Shown: one piece after another, positions 1-8,229 of the stretch
Layout of the letters: the number at the start of each line of letters is the position of its first letter
Position numbering within the stretch: position 1 is the stretch's first letter
Source: Nocardioides speluncae
GTDB taxonomy: Bacteria; Actinomycetota; Actinomycetes; Propionibacteriales; Nocardioidaceae
Assembly (NCBI RefSeq): GCF_003121585.1
Contig: NZ_QEOO01000002.1
Span: 18,021-82,020 of the forward strand
Direction: 5' to 3'
DNA length: 64,000 nt
Made by a program: the position numbers and the translations under genes
The notes under the pieces: model-generated
Database searches by the model: none
The model's input: only the letters and a program-made list of their open reading frames with translations
Told to the model about the DNA's origin: nothing

Positions 1-42
1 CCGCAGGTCGCTGTTCATGTAGCCGATCAGCGCCTTGGCCAT
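1..42 (-). CDS. 5' end of an unidentified CDS cut by the window edge
   Basis: Only 14 codons lie inside the window, reading MAKALIGYMNSDLR from an ATG at 42-40. A clear Shine-Dalgarno (GGAGG, complement of 50-54) sits 7 nt before the ATG, so this is a genuine gene start and not noise. The gene runs leftward, in the same direction as mutM, which ends 112 bp upstream. I do not recognise the protein from so few residues and assign no function. Confidence 0.6.
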   Translation of the reverse strand, partial: MAKALIGYMNSDLR

Positions 43-154
43 GAATTAGCCTCCGAAGGGGGTTGAGTGTCAGGACCCGTTGAACCGGGCCGTCTTCCAG
101 AGTTGCACCAACTTCGGCCGCGGTCAATTCTGACTCGGTCAATTTCAGTTGCGG

Positions 155-1006
155 CTAGCTCCGGACCCGCGGTACAGGCTGGCAGCGCGGGCAGAAGTAC
201 GACGAACGGTTCATGAACGCGATCCGCCGGATCGGCGTGCCGCAGCGCCGGCAGGCCTCGCCCTCGCGGCCGTAGGCGTTCAGTGACCGGTCGAAGTATC
301 CGCTCTCCCCGTTGACGTTGACGTAGAGCGCGTCGAACGACGTTCCGCCCTGGCCGAGCGCCTCGGTCAGCACCGTCCGCACCTCCGCGAGCAGCGTCCC
401 GACCTGGCCTGCGGTGAGCCGCTCCCCCGGCCGGTCGCCGTGCACCTTTGCCCGCCACAGCGCCTCGTCGGCGTAGATGTTGCCGACGCCAGAGATCAGG
501 CCCTGGTCGAGCAGCAGCCGCTTCACCCCGGCGGTACGCCGGCGCACCCGCCGGCTGAACTCGGCGTCGTCGAACTCTGGGTCGATCGGGTCGCGGGCGA
601 TGTGCGCGATCTCCGTCGGCAGCCCGGCGCCGCCGGTGGAGACCAGCAGCCCGCCGAACATGCGCTGGTCGACGAAACGGAGCTCGACAGGCGAGCCGGG
701 CAGGGTGAACCTGACCCGCAGATGCCGCTCGTCGGGCGCCCCGGGCGGCTGGATCAGCATCTGGCCGCTCATGCCGAGGTGACCGAGGAGGGCGTCCCCG
801 TTGTCGAGGGCGAGCCAGAAGTACTTGCCGCGGCGGTGAGCGGCGTCGATGCGGCGGCCGGTCAGGGCCGCGGCGAAGCCGGAGGCGCCGCGCGGGTCGC
901 GGCGTACCGGGCGTGGATGGAGTACGTCGACCTTGCTGATCGTGGCGCCGACGACGTGGCGCTCCAGGCCGGCGCGGACGACCTCGACCTCAGGCAGCTC
1001 GGGCAC
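155..1006 (-). CDS. mutM: Formamidopyrimidine-DNA glycosylase (Fpg)
   Basis: Bifunctional base-excision repair enzyme that removes 8-oxoguanine and other oxidised purines and nicks the abasic strand. The 283-residue protein starts MPELPEVE, which carries the catalytic N-terminal proline (Pro2) and Glu3 of the Fpg/Nei family. The conserved lysine lies in RRGKYF near residue 61. A C-terminal zinc finger is complete, with Cys252, Cys255, Cys272 and Cys275. Length is normal for the family. The stop of rnc lies 12 bp upstream of the start, so the gene is probably the last member of the yceD-rpmF-rnc-mutM transcription unit, a common actinobacterial order. Identification is firm. Confidence 0.97.
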   Translation of the reverse strand: MPELPEVEVVRAGLERHVVGATISKVDVLHPRPVRRDPRGASGFAAALTGRRIDAAHRRGKYFWLALDNGDALLGHLGMSGQMLIQPPGAPDERHLRVRFTLPGSPVELRFVDQRMFGGLLVSTGGAGLPTEIAHIARDPIDPEFDDAEFSRRVRRRTAGVKRLLLDQGLISGVGNIYADEALWRAKVHGDRPGERLTAGQVGTLLAEVRTVLTEALGQGGTSFDALYVNVNGESGYFDRSLNAYGREGEACRRCGTPIRRIAFMNRSSYFCPRCQPVPRVRS

Positions 1007-1018
1007 GTTGAGAGTGGG

Positions 1019-1786
1019 TCAGCTCGGGTCGGGGGTGGCGCCGGCCTGCTTGGCGAGGTCCCGCTTGGCAACGGTGGCGGCGATCTCGCCGTACGCCGTC
1101 TCGGCGGCCTGCTGCTCGGCTTCCTTCTTGGACCGGCCGATGCCGTGCCCATAGAGGGTCTTGCCGACCCGGACCTGGGCGGTGAAGGTCTTCATGTGGT
1201 CGGGGCCGTCGTCCTCGATGACGTACTCGGGGACGCCCAGCGCGTGCTCGGCGGAGAGCTCCTGGAGGGAGGTCTTCCAGTCCAGGCCGGCACCGAGCCG
1301 GGCGGCGGCCTCCATCATCGGGTCGAACAGCCGGTGCACGACCTCGGTGGCGACCACGAAGCCACCGGAGAGGTGTACGGCGCCGATCACGGCCTCGACG
1401 GTGTCGGAGAGGATCGAGGCCTTGTTGCGGCCGCCGGTCGACTCCTCACCGCGACCGAGCTTGATGTGCTCCCCCAGGCCGATCGCCCGTGCCACCTCGG
1501 CCAGCGCGCGGGCGTTGACCACCGCCGCGCGCAGCTTCGCCAGCCGGCCCTCGGAGAGGTCCGGGTGGTTGAGGTAGAGCGTCTCGGTCACCACCACACC
1601 GAGCACCGAGTCGCCGAGGAACTCCAGCCGCTCGTTGGTGGGCAGCCCACCGTTCTCGTAGGCGTAGGAGCGATGGGTCAGGGCGCGCTCCAACAACCCG
1701 GGGTCGAGTTCGGGGTCGCCCAGCGCCGTGCGCAGAGCGGGGTAGCGGTCGGGTAGACCGCTGTCAGGCTCGGAGAGCTCCGTCAA
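1019..1786 (-). CDS. rnc: Ribonuclease III
   Basis: Double-stranded-RNA endonuclease that processes rRNA precursors and some mRNAs. The signature [13 protein letters not shown] is intact with its catalytic Glu and Asp, followed by the second acidic cluster around DTVEAVIGA. The C-terminal third, from about residue 165, is a double-stranded RNA-binding domain ending in the [10 protein letters not shown] helix. Reading upstream of the rpmF stop would overlap that gene, so I place the start at the TTG at 1786, giving 255 residues. No strong ribosome-binding site precedes it, so the exact start is less certain than the identity. The gene follows rpmF by 19 bp. Confidence 0.94.
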   Translation of the reverse strand: MTELSEPDSGLPDRYPALRTALGDPELDPGLLERALTHRSYAYENGGLPTNERLEFLGDSVLGVVVTETLYLNHPDLSEGRLAKLRAAVVNARALAEVARAIGLGEHIKLGRGEESTGGRNKASILSDTVEAVIGAVHLSGGFVVATEVVHRLFDPMMEAAARLGAGLDWKTSLQELSAEHALGVPEYVIEDDGPDHMKTFTAQVRVGKTLYGHGIGRSKKEAEQQAAETAYGEIAATVAKRDLAKQAGATPDPS

Positions 1787-1805
1787 GATCGCGATGGCGT
1801 CAGGC

Positions 1806-1991
1806 TCACAGAACCTGGCGCCGGTCAGCCTTCGCGCCGTACTGGCCGCAGGTGCCGCACGCACGGTGCGGGAGGTGCTTGGCCTCGCAGGCAGGGTTGG
1901 CGCAGGTCACCAGGGTCGGGGCGACAGCCTTCCACTGCGAACGACGGTGACGCGTGTTGCTGCGCGACATCTTCCGCTTCGGGACAGCCAC
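1806..1991 (-). CDS. rpmF: 50S ribosomal protein L32
   Basis: Small large-subunit ribosomal protein (61 aa). It begins [20 protein letters not shown], the usual basic L32 N-terminus, and contains a zinc-binding set of cysteines (CANPAC and CGTCG). The start is GTG at 1991 with a GGAG-type Shine-Dalgarno 8-9 nt upstream. It lies between yceD and rnc, as in most bacteria. A cysteine-containing L32 implies the zinc-bound form of the protein. Confidence 0.97.
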   Translation of the reverse strand: MAVPKRKMSRSNTRHRRSQWKAVAPTLVTCANPACEAKHLPHRACGTCGQYGAKADRRQVL

Positions 1992-2063
1992 TTCTTCTCT
2001 CCTCTAAGCCGTGCCGGCCGGGCGACCGGGCACTCGTTCTCCGTCGGTCGAGGTGACCGACGC

Positions 2064-2603
2064 TCAGTCTTCGTCCTGCAGTGCGGCGAGCCCGGCCCAT
2101 CTCGGGTCGATCGGCGCCCCATGTGTGTGGTCCGGATCGTCCTTCAGCCGCGCACCGCACTCGGTGCACAGCCCGGGACAGTCCTCCTCGCACAGAGGCT
2201 GGAACGGCAGCGCAAGCACCACCGCGTCTCGCAGCAGTGGTTCGAGGTCGACCATGTCTCCCTCCAACCGGCTGACACCTTCGTCCTCTTCGTCGGCCTC
2301 GCTGTCGTCGTAGACGAACAGCTCCTGGAACCGAGCGACGATATCGTCCTCGATCGGATCCAGGCACCGCGCACACTCGCCGGCGAGCCCGGCTTGCGCC
2401 GTACCCGTGACGAGGACGCCCTCCATGACCGCTTCGAGCCGGAGATCCAGCTCAACCGGCGCCCCTTCCGGGACGGAGAGAACTTCGATGCCAAGATCTG
2501 GCGGCGCAGGCACTGAGCGAGACACTTCGCGCTGGGACCCCGGGCGGCGGCCGAGCTCGCGAGTGTCGAGCACGAGCGGCGCTCTCGGGTCCAACTTACG
2601 CAA
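2064..2603 (-). CDS. YceD/DUF177 family protein, rRNA-accumulation factor
   Basis: 179-residue member of the DUF177 (YceD) family, which is almost always encoded beside rpmF and is linked to 23S rRNA accumulation. The family CARCLDP motif lies mid-protein. A second cysteine cluster (CEEDCPGLCTECG) near residues 140-152 could bind metal. The acidic stretch between them is typical. The start is a TTG at 2603 directly preceded by an in-frame TGA, so no further upstream start exists; the next in-frame TTG is three codons downstream. The gene precedes rpmF by 72 bp and is probably the first gene of the yceD-rpmF-rnc-mutM unit. Confidence 0.9.
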   Translation of the reverse strand: MRKLDPRAPLVLDTRELGRRPGSQREVSRSVPAPPDLGIEVLSVPEGAPVELDLRLEAVMEGVLVTGTAQAGLAGECARCLDPIEDDIVARFQELFVYDDSEADEEDEGVSRLEGDMVDLEPLLRDAVVLALPFQPLCEEDCPGLCTECGARLKDDPDHTHGAPIDPRWAGLAALQDED

Positions 2604-2746
2604 GCGCGTTCACACCAATGTCTAGACCAAACAGATCGGCGAGCATCTTATCCGGCCGCGAGACCCGCAGCAAAACCCACAGGCCTTCGGCCGACCGGCG
2701 CGGGCCGCCTTCGGCGGGCTGCCTCCCCTGTTTCGCCGGACCAGGC

Positions 2747-3241
2747 TCACTCCGTTCGCGGTCCGGCGAGCTTGGCCGTCAACCGGTCGAGGACGAAGCC
2801 GGGCACCAGCCCGCTGACGTCGCCGCCGAACGTGGCGACCTCCTTGACCAGGCTGGACGCCACGTAGGAGTAGCCCGGGCTGGTGGGCATGAACAGGGTC
2901 TCGACGCCGGCGAGCTTGGAGTTCATCTGCGCCATCTGCAGCTCGTAGTCGAAGTCGCTGAACGCGCGCAGCCCCTTCACGATCGCCGAGACGTCGCGCT
3001 CCTGGCAGAACGTCGTGAGCAGGCCGGTGAAGCCGTCGACCTGGACGTTGGGGAACTCCTCGCAGGCGGTGCGGAGCATCTCGATCCGCTCCTCGGGCGA
3101 GAACAGCCGGTTCTTCGACTTGTTCACCCCGACCGCGACGATCACCTCGTCGAACAGCTGCGAGGCCCGCGACACGATGTCGATGTGGCCATTGGTGACC
3201 GGGTCGAACGATCCGGGACACACGGCTCTGCGCACAGTCAC
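2747..3241 (-). CDS. coaD: Phosphopantetheine adenylyltransferase
   Basis: Penultimate enzyme of coenzyme A synthesis, joining 4'-phosphopantetheine and ATP to give dephospho-CoA. The 164-residue protein carries the nucleotidyltransferase motif PGSFDPVTNGH at residues 9-19 and the KGLR segment near residue 89. The C-terminal SSLVKEVA corresponds to the ISSTxVRE motif. The GTG start at 3241 overlaps the rsmD stop by 4 bp, so the two are translationally coupled, an arrangement shared by many actinobacteria. Length and motifs are complete. Confidence 0.97.
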   Translation of the reverse strand: MTVRRAVCPGSFDPVTNGHIDIVSRASQLFDEVIVAVGVNKSKNRLFSPEERIEMLRTACEEFPNVQVDGFTGLLTTFCQERDVSAIVKGLRAFSDFDYELQMAQMNSKLAGVETLFMPTSPGYSYVASSLVKEVATFGGDVSGLVPGFVLDRLTAKLAGPRTE

Positions 3242-3840
3242 TCCTCAGAGTCAGGCTCGGCATCGGGGTCGGCATCGCAGCCGGCGGCGTGACCGTACCA
3301 AAGCACGGTCTCGCCGTAGGTCCGCTCCTTCTCCGCGGCGAGGCCGCAGGGCCAGTCGGGCGCCGAGGTCCGGACCGATCGCTCGACGACGACCAGGGCG
3401 CCGGGGACCAGCCAGTCGTGCTCGACCAGCAGCCGGAGAGTCTCGGCGACCTCCGCGCCCGGCATCGGGTACGGCGGGTCCAGGAACGCCACGTCGTACG
3501 GCGCCACCGGGGTCCGCGCGAGCGCGGCGACGACCGAGCTGGTCAGCACCTCGACGTGGTTCATCGACAGGGTCTTGGCGTTCTGGCCAATCAGCGCGGC
3601 GGTCCGGCGGTCCTGCTCGACGAAGGTGACCACACCGGCGCCGCGGGACCTGGCCTCCAGTCCGACCGCGCCGCTGCCGGCGTACAGGTCCAGGAAGCGG
3701 AGCCCGGACAGCGAGCCACACCACGACTCGATCGCGGAGAACAGCGCCTCGCGCACCCGGTCCGTGGTGGGCCGGGTATTGGACCCGCGGGGTGCGTTGA
3801 TCCGCCTGCCCCCCGCGGACCCGCCGATGATGCGGGTCAT
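3238..3840 (-). CDS. rsmD: 16S rRNA (guanine966-N2)-methyltransferase
   Basis: SAM-dependent methyltransferase that modifies G966 of 16S rRNA. The 200-residue protein begins MTRIIGGSAGGRRI, the usual RsmD N-terminus. It has the SAM-binding loop LDLYAGSGAVGLEA near residues 50-63 and the catalytic LDPPYPM motif (DPPY) near residue 122. It overlaps coaD downstream and recG upstream by 4 bp each, so recG-rsmD-coaD is one translationally coupled operon. Confidence 0.96.
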   Translation of the reverse strand: MTRIIGGSAGGRRINAPRGSNTRPTTDRVREALFSAIESWCGSLSGLRFLDLYAGSGAVGLEARSRGAGVVTFVEQDRRTAALIGQNAKTLSMNHVEVLTSSVVAALARTPVAPYDVAFLDPPYPMPGAEVAETLRLLVEHDWLVPGALVVVERSVRTSAPDWPCGLAAEKERTYGETVLWYGHAAGCDADPDAEPDSEE

Positions 3841-6086
3841 GACTTCTCCATGAACTCGGACTCCCGAGAGTCTTCCATCTCCTGGACGGCCCGAGCGAGC
3901 AGTGGAGCCCGAGCCAAGGACCCATCTTGCGTCAGAAGCGTCTCCGCCGCACGTCGGGCCTCCTGGATCAGCTCCTCATCACGGAGAACTCTTAGGTTCT
4001 GCAGGCTCGACCGGTAGCCGGACTGGGAGGCGCCGAGCACGTCGCCCTCGCGCCGCTGCTCGAGGTCGACCCGGGAGAGCTCGAAGCCGTCGGTGGTCGC
4101 CGCCACCGCCGTCAGCCGCTCCCGCGCGGGCCCCTCGGCCGGTGCGCCGGTGACCAGCAGGCACAGTCCGGGCAGGCCGCCCCGGCCGACCCGGCCGCGC
4201 AGCTGGTGGAGCTGGGAGACGCCGAACCGGTCGGCGTCGAGCAGCACCATCATCGTGGCGTTGGCGACGTCGACGCCGACCTCGATCACCGTGGTGGCGA
4301 TGAGTACGTCGACCCGGCCGGCCGCGAACGCCCGCATCGCGCGGTCCTTCTCGTCGGGCGCCAGCCGGCCGTGCAGGGTCTCCAGCCGGAGCCCGCTGAG
4401 CGGGCCCTCGGCGAGCTGGGCGGCCACGGCCTCGACCGAGGACAGCGTCCCCGTCGCGAGCTGGTTGCCCTCGTCGTCGACGTCGACCTGGTCCACCTGG
4501 CCCGGCTCGGCCTCGTCGCCGCCGATCCGCGGGCACACGACGTACACCTGGTGGCCCTTCGCGACCTCCTCGCGCACCCGCTGCCAGACCCGGTCGAACC
4601 AGTGCGGCTGGTCGGCGAGCGGGACCACGTTGGTCTGGATCGCCGCCCGGCCGGCCGGCAGCTCGCGCAGGGTGGAGACCTCGAGGTCGCCGAAGACCGT
4701 CATCGCGACCGTGCGCGGGATGGGGGTCGCGGTCATCACCAGCACGTGGGGCGGGGTGCCCGCCTTGTCGGTGAGCGCAGCCCGCTGCTCCACGCCGAAG
4801 CGGTGCTGCTCGTCGACAACGACCAGGCCGAGGTCGGCGAAGCTGACGTGCTCTTGAAGCAGCGCGTGGGTGCCGACCACGATCCCGGCCTCGCCGGAGG
4901 CGATCCGCAGCAGCGCCTCCTTGCGCTGGCCCTTGTTCATCGAGCCGGTGAGCAGCGCGACGGTAGTGCCCTCGGCCGCGCCGCCGAGCATGCCGCCGCC
5001 GGCCAGGTCGCCGAGCAGGTCGGTGATCGAGCGGTAGTGCTGCTGGGCCAGCACCTCGGTCGGCGCGAGCAGCGCGGCCTGGCCGCCGGAGTCGACGGTG
5101 TGCAGCATCGCGCGCACGGCGACCAGGGTCTTGCCGGAGCCGACCTCGCCCTGCAGCAGCCGGTGCATCGGGTGCGGCTGGGCCAGGTCGTCGGCGATCT
5201 GGGCGCCGATCTCGCGCTGGCCGGTCGTCAGCTCGAACGGCAGCCGCTCGTCGAAGGCCTTGAGCAGCGAGCCGTCGCCGCCGGTGCGGGCCTGGGCGCC
5301 CTGGGCCCGCAGCTCGGCGCGGCGCCGGCCGAGCACCAGCTGGGTGACCAGCGCCTCGTCGAACCGGAACCGCCGGCGCGCCCGCTCCACCTCGGCGAAG
5401 CTCGCCGGAGTGTGTACGCCGCGCAGCGCCTCGCGGACCGGCAGCAGGTGGTACTCGCTGCGGAGGTCGTCGGGCAGCAGCTCGGGAACCTCGTCGACCA
5501 CGTCGAGGGCGAACGCCACCGCTCGCTGCAGCTCCCAGGAGGTGACGCCGGCGGTCAGCGGGTAGATCGGGAACAGGCCGCGCAGCCCGGCCAGCGCCGC
5601 ACCGTCCGCGGGGTCGACCTCGCCGTCCTCGTTCTCGGACTCGACGCCGAACGGGATGATGTCGGGGTTGGTGAGCTGCCAGTCCTGCCGGAACCGGCCG
5701 ACCTGGCCCATGAAGAAGCCCTCCATGCCCCTCCGGACCCGGCGCGCGTGCCACTCCGCGGTGTGCTTCTTCTTGGCGAAGAACGTCATCTTGAGCTCGG
5801 GGCCGTCGGTGGCCAGCACGGTCTCGACTCGGTAGGCGCGGTGTCCGGTACGCCGGTCCTGGTAGGTGTGGATCTCGGACTCCACGATCCGGCCGACCAC
5901 GGCCAGCTGCTGGCCGACGGCGAGGTCGCCGACCTTGGTGAGTTCCCCCATCTTCAGATAGCGGCGCGGGTGATGGCCGACCAGGTCGCCGACGGTGTGC
6001 AGGCCGAGCTTCTGCTCGATCTTGTCGCGCTTGGTCTTGTTGTCACCGACCACGGTTGCGATCGGTGAGTCCAGGCTGATCCCCAC
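3837..6086 (-). CDS. recG: ATP-dependent DNA helicase RecG
   Basis: Branch-migration helicase that remodels stalled replication forks and recombination intermediates. The 749-residue protein has an N-terminal OB-fold wedge domain and a full superfamily-2 helicase core: Walker A GEVGSGKT, a DEQH box, the HGRL motif, ATTVIEVGVDV, and QLHQLRGRVGRG (motif VI). The GTG start at 6086 has an AAAGGGGG ribosome-binding site. The stop overlaps rsmD by 4 bp. The dak2 gene ends 20 bp upstream in the same direction, so transcription probably runs from dak2 into recG, as is common in this phylum. Confidence 0.97.
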   Translation of the reverse strand: MGISLDSPIATVVGDNKTKRDKIEQKLGLHTVGDLVGHHPRRYLKMGELTKVGDLAVGQQLAVVGRIVESEIHTYQDRRTGHRAYRVETVLATDGPELKMTFFAKKKHTAEWHARRVRRGMEGFFMGQVGRFRQDWQLTNPDIIPFGVESENEDGEVDPADGAALAGLRGLFPIYPLTAGVTSWELQRAVAFALDVVDEVPELLPDDLRSEYHLLPVREALRGVHTPASFAEVERARRRFRFDEALVTQLVLGRRRAELRAQGAQARTGGDGSLLKAFDERLPFELTTGQREIGAQIADDLAQPHPMHRLLQGEVGSGKTLVAVRAMLHTVDSGGQAALLAPTEVLAQQHYRSITDLLGDLAGGGMLGGAAEGTTVALLTGSMNKGQRKEALLRIASGEAGIVVGTHALLQEHVSFADLGLVVVDEQHRFGVEQRAALTDKAGTPPHVLVMTATPIPRTVAMTVFGDLEVSTLRELPAGRAAIQTNVVPLADQPHWFDRVWQRVREEVAKGHQVYVVCPRIGGDEAEPGQVDQVDVDDEGNQLATGTLSSVEAVAAQLAEGPLSGLRLETLHGRLAPDEKDRAMRAFAAGRVDVLIATTVIEVGVDVANATMMVLLDADRFGVSQLHQLRGRVGRGGLPGLCLLVTGAPAEGPARERLTAVAATTDGFELSRVDLEQRREGDVLGASQSGYRSSLQNLRVLRDEELIQEARRAAETLLTQDGSLARAPLLARAVQEMEDSRESEFMEKS

Positions 6087-6106
6087 GTGGCCCCCTTTCG
6101 GCCGGT

Positions 6107-7753
6107 CTACTCGACTCCCACCAGCAGTGGATAGCGCTCCTGACCTCCGTCGTACACCACGACGTCGACAGTCGGGTGCTGCTCCTCGACGTACGCGGCC
6201 CAGCGGTCGGCCAGCCGTTCGCCGTTGGCGGGCCGGTCCTCGGCCCCGGCGACGATCGTGACCAGCTCGCCACCACCGCCGATCAGCCGCTGGATCACCT
6301 CAACCCCGACGTCGTACAGATCCTCGCCGACGATCGCAAAGTCACCCGCGATCACGCCGAGCACGTCGCCCGGCTCGCAGGGCCCGCCCATCGTGATCGC
6401 CTTCTTGGCCGCGATCGTTACCGCGCCGTGCCGGGCGTGCCGGGCGGTGGCGGTCATCTCCAGCACGTCGGCGTCGAAGGTCCGGCCGGGCTCGTGCACG
6501 GCCACAGCCGCCAGGCCCTGCACCTGCGCCTGGCTCGGGATCACCGCGACCCGTACCTCGCTCTCCTCCTCGGCGGTCCGGGCCGCGATCTCGGCGGCCC
6601 GCACCGAGTCCGGGTCGTTGGGGAGTACGACGACCTCGGCGGCGCCGCACTCGGTGATCGCCACCAGCAGCATCCCGGCCGACGGCCGCCGACCCGGCCC
6701 GCCGCTGACCACGACCGCACCCGCGCTCTCGAACAGGTCGGCCAGCCCCGGCCCCGCGGTCACCGCAACCACTCGGCGGCCGGCCACCCGCGACCGCCGC
6801 TCGCGCGCGGCCTGGGTCTGCTCGGCGAAGTGGGTGACCCGGACCCGGTAGGGACGGCCGGCCTCGATGCCGGCCTCGATCGCCGCGCCGACGTCGTCGA
6901 CATGGACGTGGACGTTCCAGAGCCCGTCGCCGCCGACGATCACCAGCGAGTCGCCGAGCGGCAGCAGCCGGCCACGCAGGGCGGGGACCGCGTCGTCGTC
7001 GGCGTCGAGCAGGTACATCACCTCGTACGCCGGGCCCTCGGCGGTCAGGTCGCCCGTGGGCATCGGCATCGGGATTCGGCGACTGCCGAGCACGCTCGGC
7101 GGCGCCACCCTGCGCCGGCCGGTGAGCGCGGTCTCGGCGGCGTCGAACACCACGCTCAGGCCACGGCCGCCCGCGTCGACCACGCCCGCGTCGGCGAGGG
7201 TCTGCAGCTGTTCGGGGGTGCGGGCCAGCGCCTCGCGAGCGGCGGCCGCGGCGGCGGCGTACACGTCGGCGGTCTGGCTGGCCGGGTCCTCGGCCACGGC
7301 CAGCGCGGCGTTCGACGCGGCCCGGGAGACGGTCAGGATCGTGCCCTCGACGGGCACGCCGACCGCGGCGTAGCTGGCGTCGGTCGCCTCGCGGATCGAC
7401 TCGGCGATGGTGACCGCGGCCCGCTCCCCCTCGGGAACCCGGGACAGCCGGCGGCACACCGCGCTCACCATCTGCGCCAGGATCACCCCGGAGTTGCCAC
7501 GGGCGCCGAGCAAGGCGCCGCGCGCGAGCGCCGCCAGCACGGCCGGCTCCTCCGCGTCTGGGTCGACAGCGGCCTGGAGTGCGTCCCGCGCCGCGGTCAT
7601 GGTCAGGAACATGTTGGTGCCGGTGTCGCCGTCCGGCACCGGGAACACGTTGAGCGCGTCGATCTCCTCGCGCGCCTCGGCCAACGCGTCGCAGGCGACA
7701 TCCACGAAGCGCAGAACGGCGGGGAGCACCGTGCTGCCCTTCTCTACTGTCAT
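6107..7753 (-). CDS. DAK2/DhaL domain protein, FakA-like (YloV family)
   Basis: 548-residue protein of the YloV/FakA family. The N-terminal DhaL (DAK2) kinase domain carries the metal- and nucleotide-binding NVFPVPDGDTGTN motif near residues 32-44. The second half is the conserved C-terminal domain found in fatty-acid kinase subunit FakA. In Firmicutes FakA phosphorylates fatty acids held by FakB (DegV-type) proteins. No fakB is seen in this window, so the substrate here is inferred from the family only. I chose the ATG at 7753 because a GAGGCAGG ribosome-binding site precedes it; an upstream GTG would add 21 residues without family similarity. It is divergent from rpmB, a typical arrangement. 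Confidence 0.9.
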   Translation of the reverse strand: MTVEKGSTVLPAVLRFVDVACDALAEAREEIDALNVFPVPDGDTGTNMFLTMTAARDALQAAVDPDAEEPAVLAALARGALLGARGNSGVILAQMVSAVCRRLSRVPEGERAAVTIAESIREATDASYAAVGVPVEGTILTVSRAASNAALAVAEDPASQTADVYAAAAAAAREALARTPEQLQTLADAGVVDAGGRGLSVVFDAAETALTGRRRVAPPSVLGSRRIPMPMPTGDLTAEGPAYEVMYLLDADDDAVPALRGRLLPLGDSLVIVGGDGLWNVHVHVDDVGAAIEAGIEAGRPYRVRVTHFAEQTQAARERRSRVAGRRVVAVTAGPGLADLFESAGAVVVSGGPGRRPSAGMLLVAITECGAAEVVVLPNDPDSVRAAEIAARTAEEESEVRVAVIPSQAQVQGLAAVAVHEPGRTFDADVLEMTATARHARHGAVTIAAKKAITMGGPCEPGDVLGVIAGDFAIVGEDLYDVGVEVIQRLIGGGGELVTIVAGAEDRPANGERLADRWAAYVEEQHPTVDVVVYDGGQERYPLLVGVE

Positions 7754-7891
7754 GACCTGCCTCAACGTTGGCCGGACGAGGTCGCTACGCCCGGCGCCGG
7801 GTGGGGAGGGACACACACTAGACGAGTTAACTCACCAGACGCTGGTCGTCGGCACAGCCCACTCGATTCGCCCACCCGGGAGGCCATCGGA

Positions 7892-7897
7892 TACTCT
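7892..7897 (+). promoter_or_regulatory. Candidate -10 box for rpmB
   Basis: TACTCT matches the actinobacterial TANNNT -10 consensus. It lies about 83 nt before the rpmB start, leaving a short 5' untranslated region with an AGGAG ribosome-binding site at its end. No convincing -35 is visible. The call rests on a single hexamer and position. Confidence 0.35.
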
Positions 7898-7979
7898 TGT
7901 GCGGTTGCCCGCTCACTGTCGCTCTTGTCGACGGGGTGGGCCCTCGTACTGACTAACCCGATCAATCCAGGAGTTCCCG

Positions 7980-8165
7980 GTGGCTGCCGTCTGTGACATC
8001 TGCGCCAAGAAGCCCGGCTTCGGCAACAACCGTCCGTGGTCGCGCAAGATTACGAAGCGTCGCTTCAACCCCAACATCCAGCGCGTCCGCGCGAAGGTCA
8101 ACGGCACGCCCAAGCGCCTCAACGTGTGCACCGGCTGCCTGAAGGCCGGCAAGGTCACCCGCTGA
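7980..8165 (+). CDS. rpmB: 50S ribosomal protein L28, cysteine-containing form
   Basis: 61-residue L28 beginning MAAVCDICAKKPGFGN. Two CxxC pairs (CDIC near the N-terminus and CTGC near residue 51) form the zinc-binding form of L28. The start is GTG at 7980, with AGGAG about 7 nt upstream. It is transcribed away from dak2 and followed within 20 bp by a strong terminator hairpin. Actinobacteria often encode several L28 paralogues, with and without zinc ligands; only this one is in the window. Confidence 0.96.
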   Translation: MAAVCDICAKKPGFGNNRPWSRKITKRRFNPNIQRVRAKVNGTPKRLNVCTGCLKAGKVTR

Positions 8166-8180
8166 CCTGACTCGACCTCT

Positions 8181-8216
8181 ACGAAGGCCGCCACCCGACC
8201 GGGTGGCGGCCTTCGT
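8181..8216. terminator. Bidirectional terminator between rpmB and a convergent gene
   Basis: A perfect 16-bp inverted repeat (ACGAAGGCCGCCACCC at 8181-8196 and its complement at 8201-8216) with a 4-nt loop. It sits between the rpmB stop and the stop of the convergent 8230-10893 gene, so it can serve both strands. There is no long T run, which is usual for actinobacterial terminators. Confidence 0.85.
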
Positions 8217-8229
8217 CATCCCGCGGCCG

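Noticed and set aside
4206..6068. 620-codon plus-strand frame opposite recG
   Set aside because: Antisense shadow typical of high-GC DNA; recG has complete helicase motifs.
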